Positions 1 through 5,266 of a stretch of 5,403 bases of DNA are shown here, piece by piece (position 1 is the stretch's first letter; every line of letters starts with the position of its first letter). The translations under genes were made by a program, and so were the position numbers. This stretch comes from Candidatus Brevibacterium intestinigallinarum (GTDB lineage: Bacteria > Actinomycetota > Actinomycetes > Actinomycetales > Brevibacteriaceae): the NCBI GenBank assembly GCA_019117325.1, contig DWZY01000119.1, positions 1-5,403 of the forward strand, in the 5' to 3' direction. The notes under the pieces were generated by a model. The model was not told where the DNA came from. It saw nothing but the letters and a program-made list of their open reading frames with translations, and made no database searches.

Positions 1-339
1 GGCGATGATGACGTCGCAGTGGCCTGCTGCGACCGAGGCGACAGCGAAGGTGAGCGCCTGCTGCGACGAGCCGCACGCGCGATCGACCGTCGTGCCCGCG
101 ACCGTCTCCGGGAAGCCCGCCGCCAGTGCCGCCCAGCGCCCCACATTGGACGACTGCTCGCCGGCCTGCGTCACGCAGCCCAGGATCACGTCATCGACGA
201 CCGCCGGATCGATCCCCGTGCGGTCGATGAGGCCGCGCAGGGCGTGGGCCGCCAGGTCGACGGGGTGGACATCCCGCAGCGCACCTCCCCGGCGACCCGT
301 GGCAGTGCGGACAGCGTCGACGATGACAGCTTCAGGCAT
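1..339 (-). CDS. Thiolase (acetyl-CoA acyltransferase), N-terminal part, cut by the window edge
   Basis: The minus strand reads without a stop from ATG at 339 to the left edge, giving 113 residues beginning MPEAVIVDAVRTATGRRGGA. This is the classic thiolase opening (EAVIVDAVRTxxG), followed by DDVILGCVTQAGEQSSNVGRWAAL at about residues 49-72. The nucleophilic-cysteine segment TVDRACGSSQQAL has the likely catalytic Cys at residue 89. The second half, with the C-terminal Cys/His residues (CxG and GHP type), lies outside the window. Thiolases cleave 3-ketoacyl-CoA with CoA, the last step of beta-oxidation, or condense two acyl-CoAs; the fragment does not tell which. The CGSSQQA variant of the active-site motif is, from memory, common in actinobacterial degradative thiolases. 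A Shine-Dalgarno-like GGAAGG lies 10 nt before the ATG (complement of 350-355). It is divergent from the acyl-CoA dehydrogenase gene. Family assignment is secure; substrate is unknown. Confidence 0.93.
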   Translation of the reverse strand, partial: MPEAVIVDAVRTATGRRGGALRDVHPVDLAAHALRGLIDRTGIDPAVVDDVILGCVTQAGEQSSNVGRWAALAAGFPETVAGTTVDRACGSSQQALTFAVASVAAGHCDVIIA

Positions 340-368
340 GGATGCGGAACCTTCCGATCGTGCCCCTG

Positions 369-397
369 TTGCACCCGTTGCAGACAGGGATTAGCGT
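369..397 (+). promoter_or_regulatory. Candidate sigma-70-type promoter for the acyl-CoA dehydrogenase gene
   Basis: TTGCAC (369-374) and TAGCGT (392-397) are separated by exactly 17 bp, the standard SigA geometry. The predicted start is near 404, which would give an untranslated leader of about 155 nt before the ATG at 559. The -10 box matches the TANNNT core. It is a prediction from box spacing only; in a GC-rich genome such matches can arise by chance, and the long leader lowers confidence. Confidence 0.35.
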
Positions 398-405
398 GTC
401 CCACG

Positions 406-434
406 AGCTTAACGAGTGTTCGATTCGAAGTGAA
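406..434 (-). promoter_or_regulatory. Candidate sigma-70-type promoter for the thiolase gene
   Basis: On the minus strand TTCACT (complement of 429-434) and TAAGCT (complement of 406-411) are spaced by 17 bp. The predicted start is near 399, giving a leader of about 60 nt before the thiolase ATG at 339. The -35 matches four of six consensus bases and the -10 has the TANNNT form. It faces the plus-strand candidate at 369-397, so the two predicted starts are only a few bases apart and overlapping. Between its boxes lies the perfect palindrome TTCGA-T-TCGAA (419-429), a possible operator. Confidence 0.35.
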
Positions 435-558
435 GAGCGGTCCGCACACCGATCTCCTCGCCACCGCACGACACCCGTTCGCACGCACCAGCCGCGTGCC
501 GCCGCACTCCTCCCGTGCGGCCGCACCGTCCGCTCTCTCACAGATCACAGGGGATCTC

Positions 559-1731
559 ATGCGCAGAACCGTCTACACCGAGGACCACGAGGAGTTCCGG
601 CAGCTGTGCCGGACCTACGTCGAGCGCGAGCTCGCACCGTCCTTCCAGCAGTACGAGGACGCCGGCCTCATCGACCGGTCCGTGTTCGCGCGGATGGGCG
701 AGCTGGGCCTCATCGGCCTGCAGATCCCGGAGGAGTACGGGGGCGGCGGACAGACCGACACCTTCAAGTACAACGCGATCCTCACGGAGGAGACCGCCCG
801 TGCCGCCACGAGCCTGGGCACGCTGCGCGTCCACCAGGACGTCGTGACGCCGTACATCCTGTCGTACGCGACGGAGGACCAGAAGCAGCGCTGGCTGCCC
901 GGGATGGCCAACGGCACGCTCATGACCGCGATCGCGATGACCGAGCCGGGCACCGGCTCCGACCTCACGGGCATCACGACCCGCGCGCAGCGGAATGAGG
1001 ACGGAACGTGGACCCTCAACGGGTCCAAGACCTTCATCTCCGGCGGCGCGAACGCCGACCTGGTGCTGGTCGTCGCCCGGACCTCGGCGTTCGATCCGGC
1101 CGACCGCCGCGGAGGCCTCACGATCTTCGCCGTCCCCGCGGACGCCGCCGGCTTCGAGGTGGGCGCGACCCTCCACAAGATCGGCATCAAGAGCCAGGAC
1201 ACCGTCGAGCTGCACTTCACGGATGTGACGGTCACGGACGCGGATGTCCTGGGCGAGGTGGGCAGCGCCTTCCAGTACCTGTCCGCCAACCTGGCGCAGG
1301 AGCGGCTCACGATCGCGGTCAACGCCGTGGGCACGGCAGACGCGGCGATCCGCCTGGCCTCGGAGTACGCGCAGGAGCGCACCTCGTTCGGCACGCCGCT
1401 GTCGAACTTCCAGAACACGAAGTTCGTGCTGGCGGAGTGCTCGACGGAGGTCGCCGCCGCCCGCGCGATGCTCGACCAGGCGCTGGACGCGCACGACGAG
1501 GACGAGCTGAGCCCCGCAGATGCCGCGCGCCTCAAGCTCTTCACCACCGAGGTCCAGGGCCGCGTCATCGACAAATGCCTCCAGGTGCACGGCGGCTACG
1601 GCTACATCCTCGAATACCCGATCGCCCGCCTCTACGCGGATGCGCGCGTCACCCGCATCTACGGCGGCACGTCCGAGATCATGAAGACGATCATCGCGAA
1701 GGACATGGGGCTGTCCGCCCGCCGGGACTGA
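559..1731 (+). CDS. Acyl-CoA dehydrogenase (LCAD/isovaleryl-CoA-dehydrogenase-like)
   Basis: This 390-residue protein is normal length for an FAD-dependent acyl-CoA dehydrogenase, which introduces the alpha-beta double bond into acyl-CoA and passes electrons to electron-transfer flavoprotein. The N-terminal helical domain covers about residues 5-120. The middle beta domain has the family signature AMTEPGTGSDL (126-136) and NGSKTFISGG (154-163). The C-terminal helical domain carries ERTSFGTPL (273-281) and CLQVHGGYGYILEYPIARLY (340-359), ending with YGGTSEIM (368-375). The position that holds the catalytic Glu in medium- and short-chain enzymes (YEGT) is Gly369 here. Glu248 in LAQERL matches the alternative catalytic Glu known from LCAD and isovaleryl-CoA dehydrogenase. 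The frame is open upstream to position 19, but homology begins at ATG 559, where AGGGGA (549-554) gives a short-spaced ribosome-binding site. The enoyl-CoA hydratase follows 152 bp downstream in the same direction. Chain-length or branched-chain preference cannot be read from the sequence. Confidence 0.95.
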   Translation: MRRTVYTEDHEEFRQLCRTYVERELAPSFQQYEDAGLIDRSVFARMGELGLIGLQIPEEYGGGGQTDTFKYNAILTEETARAATSLGTLRVHQDVVTPYILSYATEDQKQRWLPGMANGTLMTAIAMTEPGTGSDLTGITTRAQRNEDGTWTLNGSKTFISGGANADLVLVVARTSAFDPADRRGGLTIFAVPADAAGFEVGATLHKIGIKSQDTVELHFTDVTVTDADVLGEVGSAFQYLSANLAQERLTIAVNAVGTADAAIRLASEYAQERTSFGTPLSNFQNTKFVLAECSTEVAAARAMLDQALDAHDEDELSPADAARLKLFTTEVQGRVIDKCLQVHGGYGYILEYPIARLYADARVTRIYGGTSEIMKTIIAKDMGLSARRD

Positions 1732-1741
1732 GTCCGGGACA

Positions 1742-1764
1742 CCCGGTGAGATCCCGCTCACGGG
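1742..1764 (+). terminator. Possible hairpin after the acyl-CoA dehydrogenase gene
   Basis: CCCG-(G)-TGAG pairs with CTCACGGG around the loop ATCCCG: eight base pairs with a single bulged G, starting 10 bp after the stop codon. No T-run follows, so it is not a canonical intrinsic terminator; it could stabilise the mRNA 3' end or weaken read-through into the hydratase gene. An alternative small stem, CCGGG-ACA-CCCGG (1734-1746), overlaps it. Confidence 0.3.
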
Positions 1765-1774
1765 CGGGGGATCA

Positions 1775-1800
1775 CCTGCAATACTGAACGCATGTGCAGG
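1775..1800. repeat. Inverted repeat CCTGCA-N14-TGCAGG upstream of the enoyl-CoA hydratase
   Basis: CCTGCA (1775-1780) and TGCAGG (1795-1800) form a perfect 6-bp inverted repeat. They flank AATACT (1780-1785), the best -10-like hexamer in this gap; the sequence 17 bp upstream of it (CTCACG, 1757-1762) is a poor -35. Just downstream, two overlapping 10-bp palindromes, CCGGGCCCGG (1802-1811) and CCGGATCCGG (1808-1817), lie in the would-be leader. An operator around a weak promoter is possible, as is an RNA stem. Both are inference. Confidence 0.3.
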
Positions 1801-1883
1801 ACCGGGCCCGGATCCGGCCGCGCACACCCCACAGTCGGCACCGCCGACGCACCGGTCGACGCATTCGAAGCGAAGGAGCACGC

Positions 1884-2666
1884 ATGTCTGAGAACCAGGA
1901 GATGCAGGACGAGGTCCTCACCGAGGTCCGCGGAAACGTCCTCATCATCACCCTCAACCGTCCGGAGGCGAAGAACGCCGCCTCGCAGGCGATGGCGCAG
2001 AAGATGGCGACCATCCTCGACGAGTTCGACGCGAACGACGACCTGTTCGTCGGCATCATCACCGGAGCGGGCAAGACGTTCTGCTCCGGCATGGACCTCA
2101 AGGGCTTCCTGCGCGGCGAGCGCCCGTCCGTCGACGGTCGCGGCTTCCTCGCCCTGACCGAGCGCCCGCCCCGCAAGCCGCTCATCGCGGCAGTCGAGGG
2201 CTACGCGCTGGCCGGCGGCTTCGAGACGATGCTGGCCTGCGACCTGGTCGTCGCGGCGGAGACCGCGAAGTTCGGCGTCCCGGAGGTCAAGCGCGGCCTC
2301 GTCGCAGCCGCTGGCGGTGTGACGATCCTGCCGCAGCGGACCTCGCGCGCGGTCGCGCTGGAGATGGCGCTGACGGGGAACATCTACCCCGCGAGCTTCG
2401 GCAAGGAGAACGGCTTCGTCAACACGATCGTCGAGGACGGCAAGGCCCTGGACGGCGCCTTGGAGCTGGCCCAGACGATCGCCGCGAACGGCCCGCTGGC
2501 CGTCCAGGTCTCCAAGCAGGTCATCGTCGAGTCCCAAGACTGGTCGCGCGAGGAGATGTGGGAGAAGCAGGCCCCGCTCATCGCGGACGTCTTCACCTCC
2601 GAGGACGCGAAGGAGGGCTCGCGGGCGTTCGCGGAGAAGCGGGCCCCGCAGTGGACCGGGAAGTGA
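1884..2666 (+). CDS. Enoyl-CoA hydratase/isomerase family (crotonase) protein
   Basis: The 260-residue product is a standard single-domain crotonase. Members bind acyl-CoA with an oxyanion hole made by backbone amides, and the hydratases add water to 2-enoyl-CoA, the second step of beta-oxidation. Visible motifs are LNRPEAKNA (24-32), the first oxyanion-hole/CoA-binding segment GKTFCSGMDLKGF (63-75), and the second, EGYALAGGFETMLACDL (105-121). Then comes FGVPEVKRGLVAAAGG (130-145). Glu114 and Glu134 occupy the places of the two catalytic glutamates of rat mitochondrial hydratase (Glu144, Glu164), so true hydratase activity is likely. The C-terminus, SEDAKEGSRAFAEKRAPQWTGK, is a typical crotonase ending. 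ATG 1884 was chosen because AAGGAG (1873-1878) lies 5 nt upstream; the frame stays open back to 1794 without family-like sequence. It lies in line with the acyl-CoA dehydrogenase and converges on tesB. Related crotonases act on carnitinyl-CoA and other substrates, so the exact substrate is open. Confidence 0.94.
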   Translation: MSENQEMQDEVLTEVRGNVLIITLNRPEAKNAASQAMAQKMATILDEFDANDDLFVGIITGAGKTFCSGMDLKGFLRGERPSVDGRGFLALTERPPRKPLIAAVEGYALAGGFETMLACDLVVAAETAKFGVPEVKRGLVAAAGGVTILPQRTSRAVALEMALTGNIYPASFGKENGFVNTIVEDGKALDGALELAQTIAANGPLAVQVSKQVIVESQDWSREEMWEKQAPLIADVFTSEDAKEGSRAFAEKRAPQWTGK

Positions 2667-2694
2667 GCTGAGCTCAGTCTGAGCTGACGTCAGC
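2667..2694. terminator. Inverted-repeat cluster between convergent genes, possible bidirectional terminator
   Basis: The 23-bp gap between the convergent hydratase and tesB genes is almost entirely symmetric. AGCTCA-GTC-TGAGCT (2671-2685) is a perfect six-pair hairpin with a triloop. GCTG (2667-2670) and CAGC (2691-2694) can add four pairs with a five-base bulge. GCTGACGTCAGC (2683-2694) and CTGAGCTCAG (2668-2677) are perfect palindromes. The tesB stop codon (complement of 2690-2692) lies inside the structure. There is no T-run on either strand, so termination is inferred from position and symmetry only. Confidence 0.45.
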
Positions 2695-3634
2695 CCCTGG
2701 CCGCCCGCGGCCTCCTCTGCCGGATGAGTCCGTCCTGCAGGCAGGAGGCCAGCGGGCGGCCGTTCTCTGCATAGAGGGTCGACTCGGACAGCCCGCGGCC
2801 GCCGCCGGCCCACCGCGAGCGCTGATCGATGAGGATCCAGCCGCCCGGTTCCGGATCCGCGTGGAAGTGGATCGCGTGGGTCAGGGTGGCGCGCGGGATG
2901 TCCGGCGCCCCCAGCATGTGCCCGTGCGGCACGAGCGAGGCGGCCAGCAGCGCCAGGTCGCTCACGTACGCGAGTGCGCACCGCAGCCTCCACGGCTCGG
3001 TGACAGCGGCCTCGGCGGCGGTTCCCCCGGTACCGGACACGGCAGCCCCGGCCTCGGCACCGGCAGCGTCTCCCCCGACGTCGGGCAGGCGCAGCCACAG
3101 CTGCTGCCGGCCCTCGTGGGGCGACGGGTCGACGAGGTTCTCCTCCACGTATCGCAGGTCCAGGAACGCCCACTCCTCGCGCCAGCCCTCGGCCGGCAGC
3201 GTGCTGCGCCGCTCCATCACGTCGACCAGCGGCGGCACCTGGTCCGGTCCTGCGACCTCCGGCATGGGCGCGGCATGCGCGAAGCCGTCCGTCTCCTCCT
3301 GGAAGACCGCGGTGAGCCGGACGATCTCCCGGTGCTCCTGGTGCGCGCGCACCGCCCGCATGTCCATCGACCGGCCATCGCGCACGCGCTCCACGTCGAA
3401 GCGGGCCGGCCCGTCGGTGTTCCCGGCGGAGAGGAAGAGGCCCTGCGCGGACACCGGCGGCCTGCTCGGGTCGACCGTCCGGCACGCGGCCGCCAGGGCC
3501 TGCGCGAGGGTCTGGCCGCCGAAGGTCTTGGGCAGGATCGTCCCCGGTCGCGGCTCGCCCTGGTAGGAGTCCGGGCCGGCCTCCGTGAGCGTCAGCAGGC
3601 CCTTCAGCAGGGTGTGATCGTTGCCGGTCCGCAC
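2690..3634 (-). CDS. tesB: Acyl-CoA thioesterase II (TesB-type, double hotdog)
   Basis: This 314-residue protein hydrolyses acyl-CoA to free acid and CoA. It shows the TesB plan of two hotdog domains. The first has LLTLTEAG (13-20), the FGGQTLAQAL helix (38-47), the VERVRDGRSMDMRAVRAHQ strand (81-99) and TAVFQEE (108-114). The second has LWLRLPD (179-185), LAYVSDLALL (221-230), PHGHMLG (236-242), ATLTHAIHFH (249-258) and LASCLQDGLIR (295-305). The catalytic trio known from E. coli TesB (Asp204, Thr228, Gln278) matches Asp226, Thr250 and Gln300. I chose GTG 3634 because AGGAAGG (complement of 3643-3649) lies 8 nt upstream and the family's N-terminus begins right there. The in-frame ATG at 3676 would overlap the opposite gene's start codon. 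The protein is somewhat longer than the usual 285-300 residues because of an Ala/Gly-rich insert at about 186-212. The substrate range is probably broad. Confidence 0.94.
   Translation of the reverse strand: MRTGNDHTLLKGLLTLTEAGPDSYQGEPRPGTILPKTFGGQTLAQALAAACRTVDPSRPPVSAQGLFLSAGNTDGPARFDVERVRDGRSMDMRAVRAHQEHREIVRLTAVFQEETDGFAHAAPMPEVAGPDQVPPLVDVMERRSTLPAEGWREEWAFLDLRYVEENLVDPSPHEGRQQLWLRLPDVGGDAAGAEAGAAVSGTGGTAAEAAVTEPWRLRCALAYVSDLALLAASLVPHGHMLGAPDIPRATLTHAIHFHADPEPGGWILIDQRSRWAGGGRGLSESTLYAENGRPLASCLQDGLIRQRRPRAARG
3005..3067. repeat. Three degenerate 21-bp tandem units inside tesB
   Basis: Units at 3005-3025, 3026-3046 and 3047-3067 are 21 bp each and exactly in frame. By hand alignment the second and third share 15 of 21 bases, and the first and third 14 of 21; GGCCTCGGC recurs 42 bp apart and CGGCAGC 21 bp apart. 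They encode the Ala/Gly-rich stretch AAGAEAG-AAVSGTG-GTAAEAA (residues 190-210), where E. coli TesB has only a short turn. A decayed tandem expansion is the simplest reading, though GC-rich low complexity alone could give part of this similarity. Confidence 0.45.
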
Positions 3635-3662
3635 GAGTTTCGCCTTCCTGAACGTCCGCTGA

Positions 3663-3675
3663 GACAATGCGCGCA
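3663..3675 (+). promoter_or_regulatory. Candidate -10 element for a leaderless CoA-transferase mRNA, near-symmetric and possibly bidirectional
   Basis: GACAAT (3663-3668) lies six bases before the ATG at 3675, so a start at the usual distance would fall on the A of the ATG. No Shine-Dalgarno-like sequence precedes this ATG, which fits a leaderless transcript, a form common in actinobacteria. On the other strand CATTGT (complement of 3664-3669) has the same key A and T and would start tesB near 3657, about 22 nt before its GTG and upstream of its ribosome-binding site. No convincing -35 is visible for either direction. This is inference from spacing. Confidence 0.4.
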
Positions 3676-5180
3676 TGAATCGAATCACCGACTCGGCGCT
3701 GGCTGGAAAAGTTACCACTGCAGACCGCGCCGCAGAGCACATCCACCCCGGCGACACCGTGGGGATGAGCGGCTTCACCGGTGCGGGACACCCCAAGGCG
3801 GTCCCCGCCGCCCTCGCGGCCCGCATCAAAGCCGCGCACGACCGCGGCGAGGACTTCCGCATCGATCTGCTGACCGGTGCGTCGACGGGCGAGGAGGTCG
3901 ACGGCGAGCTGGCCCGAGTCGACGGCATCGCGAAGCGCGCCCCCTTCGTCGCCGACCCCACCCTGCGGAAGCAGATCAATGCCGGCGAGGTCGAGTACAC
4001 GGACATCCACCTGTCCCACCTGGCGCAGCAGGTGTGGTTCGGATTCCACGGGAACATGGACGTCGCGGTCATCGAGGTCGCCGCGATCCTGCCGAACGGC
4101 CTGCTGGTCCCCGGCAGCTCCGTGGGCAACAACAAGACGTGGCTCGACCAGGCGGACCGGGTGATCCTCGAGGTCAACGAGTGGCACCCGCGCGAGTACG
4201 AGGGCTTCCACGACGTCTACTACGGCACCAAGCTGCCGCCGCACCGCCGCCCCATCGAGATCCTCGATCCCCTGCAGCGGATCGGCGACCCCTACCTGCG
4301 CGTCGACCCGGACAAGGTCGTCGCCGTCGTGCGGACGAACGCGCCGGACCGCGACAACTCATTCGCCGAGGTCGATGATGCCTCCCGCGCGATGGCCGAC
4401 CACCTGCTGGACTTCCTGCGCCACGAGGTCTCCGCCGGCCGCATGCCGAAGAACCTCCTGCCGCTGCAGTCCGGCGTGGGCAACGTCGCGAACGCGGTGC
4501 TGGCCGGGCTCGCGGAGTCGGAGTTCGAGCACCTCACGTCCTACACGGAGGTCATCCAGGACAACCTGCTGGCGCTGCTGGACACGGGCAAGCTCGATTC
4601 GATCTCCGCCACCTCCTTCTCCCTCACCCGCGAGACGGCCGAGCGCTTCAACCGCGACATCGAGTCCTACAAGGGCCGCATCCTCCTGCGCACCCAGGAG
4701 ATGTCGAACCACCCGGAGATCGTCCGCCGCCTGGGCGTCATCGCGATCAACGGGATGGTCGAGGCGGACATCTACGGGCATGTGAACTCGACGGAGGTGA
4801 ACGGCTCGACAATGATCAACGGGATCGGCGGCTCCGGCGACTTCGCCCGCAACGCGTTCCTCAACTTCTTCGTCTCCCCGTCGACCGCGAAGAGCGGCGC
4901 CCTGTCCGCGATCGTGCCGATGGTCCCCCACGTCGACCACACGGAGCACGACGTGCAGGTCATCGTGACGGAGCAGGGCATCGCGGATCTGCGCGGCACC
5001 GCCCCCAACGAGCGCGCCCGCCGGATCATCGACAACTGCGCCCACCCGGACTTCCGCGACCGGCTGCGCGACTACCACGACCGCGCCCACGCCCAGAACC
5101 CCACCGCGCGCCACGCCCCGCACCTGCTGGACGAGGCGCTCAGCTGGCACCAGCGCGCCGCCGCCGAGGGCCGCATGTGA
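3675..5180 (+). CDS. cat1: Succinyl-CoA:acetate CoA-transferase (Cat1/AarC/ActA-type)
   Basis: The 501-residue protein has the length and motifs of the class I CoA-transferases of the acetyl-CoA hydrolase/transferase family. These move CoA between carboxylic acids through a glutamyl-CoA thioester, typically succinyl-CoA and acetate, in the cytoplasm. Motifs in order: VGMSGFTGAGHPKA (29-42), IDLLTGASTG (63-72), DIHLSHLAQQV (110-120), SSVGNNKTWLDQA (148-160), LPLQSGVGNVANAVLAGL (258-275), YTEVIQDN (290-297) with the likely catalytic Glu292, NGMVEADIYGHVNSTEVNGS (360-379), GIGGSGDFARN (383-393), and HVDHTEHDVQVIVTEQGIADLRG (421-443). From memory it aligns almost end to end with Corynebacterium glutamicum Cat1/ActA, including the N-terminus, which supports ATG 3675. 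There is no Shine-Dalgarno sequence, suggesting leaderless translation. It is divergent from tesB by 40 bp. Propionyl-CoA:succinate transfer is a possible alternative activity. Confidence 0.93.
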   Translation: MNRITDSALAGKVTTADRAAEHIHPGDTVGMSGFTGAGHPKAVPAALAARIKAAHDRGEDFRIDLLTGASTGEEVDGELARVDGIAKRAPFVADPTLRKQINAGEVEYTDIHLSHLAQQVWFGFHGNMDVAVIEVAAILPNGLLVPGSSVGNNKTWLDQADRVILEVNEWHPREYEGFHDVYYGTKLPPHRRPIEILDPLQRIGDPYLRVDPDKVVAVVRTNAPDRDNSFAEVDDASRAMADHLLDFLRHEVSAGRMPKNLLPLQSGVGNVANAVLAGLAESEFEHLTSYTEVIQDNLLALLDTGKLDSISATSFSLTRETAERFNRDIESYKGRILLRTQEMSNHPEIVRRLGVIAINGMVEADIYGHVNSTEVNGSTMINGIGGSGDFARNAFLNFFVSPSTAKSGALSAIVPMVPHVDHTEHDVQVIVTEQGIADLRGTAPNERARRIIDNCAHPDFRDRLRDYHDRAHAQNPTARHAPHLLDEALSWHQRAAAEGRM

Positions 5181-5190
5181 CCACCCCGTC

Positions 5191-5219
5191 TTGAACGAAC
5201 GATCGGACAGTCCTATGCT
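5191..5219 (+). promoter_or_regulatory. Sigma-70-type promoter for the gene starting at 5267
   Basis: TTGAAC (5191-5196) and TATGCT (5214-5219) are separated by exactly 17 bp and match the -35 and -10 consensus well (four of six and four of six, with the TANNNT core). The predicted start is near 5226, a leader of about 40 nt. The -35 begins 11 bp after the CoA-transferase stop codon, so the next gene probably has its own transcription unit. This is the best-formed promoter in the window. Confidence 0.62.
5194..5211. promoter_or_regulatory. Operator-like imperfect palindrome between the -35 and -10 boxes
   Basis: AACGAACGATCGGACAGT has a dyad core GNNCGATCGNNC (5197-5208) and weaker outer symmetry (five of nine half-site positions). 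It overlaps the end of the -35 and fills the spacer, where a bound repressor would block RNA polymerase. Its general form recalls ACCGAC...GTCGGT-type sites of acyl-CoA-responsive TetR-family repressors in actinobacteria; that comparison is from memory and the match is partial. No regulator gene is in the window. Confidence 0.35.
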
Positions 5220-5229
5220 CGAGGGCTGA

Positions 5230-5243
5230 CGCGCGATCGCGCG
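5230..5243. repeat. Perfect 14-bp palindrome in the predicted leader
   Basis: CGCGCGATCGCGCG is fully self-complementary and lies just downstream of the predicted transcription start (about +5 to +18), 15 bp before the ribosome-binding site of the next gene. It shares the core CGATCG with the promoter palindrome, centred 34 bp upstream. It could be a second operator or chance, since GC-alternating palindromes are common in such genomes. Confidence 0.35.
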
Positions 5244-5266
5244 CGGACGCACCACACGGAGGTTCA

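Noticed and set aside
19..558. A possible 180-residue N-terminal extension of the acyl-CoA dehydrogenase
   Set aside because: This stretch is antisense to the thiolase gene for 19-339 and has no dehydrogenase-like sequence; the family's N-terminus starts at ATG 559, which has a ribosome-binding-site-like AGGGGA.
340..558. A riboswitch or small RNA gene in the divergent intergenic region
   Set aside because: No known aptamer core or strong terminator-antiterminator pair was recognisable by eye; only short palindromes and promoter-like boxes are seen.
538..1881. A 447-codon minus-strand open frame opposite the acyl-CoA dehydrogenase
   Set aside because: It mirrors the codon structure of the dehydrogenase gene, shows no domain or ribosome-binding site, and is explained by GC-rich codon bias.
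1794..1883. A 30-residue N-terminal extension of the enoyl-CoA hydratase from an upstream start
   Set aside because: The extension is Arg/Pro-rich and not crotonase-like, while ATG 1884 has a strong AAGGAG five bases upstream and gives a normal-length protein.
1758..4244. A very long minus-strand open frame (828 codons) spanning the hydratase, tesB and part of the CoA-transferase gene
   Set aside because: It is antisense or out of frame to three well-supported genes, its translation is low-complexity Arg/Ala/Gly/Asp-rich with no recognisable domain, and long spurious open frames are expected in GC-rich coding DNA.
2861..4378. A 505-codon plus-strand open frame across tesB and the start of the CoA-transferase
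   Set aside because: It is antisense to tesB and out of frame with the CoA-transferase, with composition typical of a shadow frame (Arg/Pro/His-rich).
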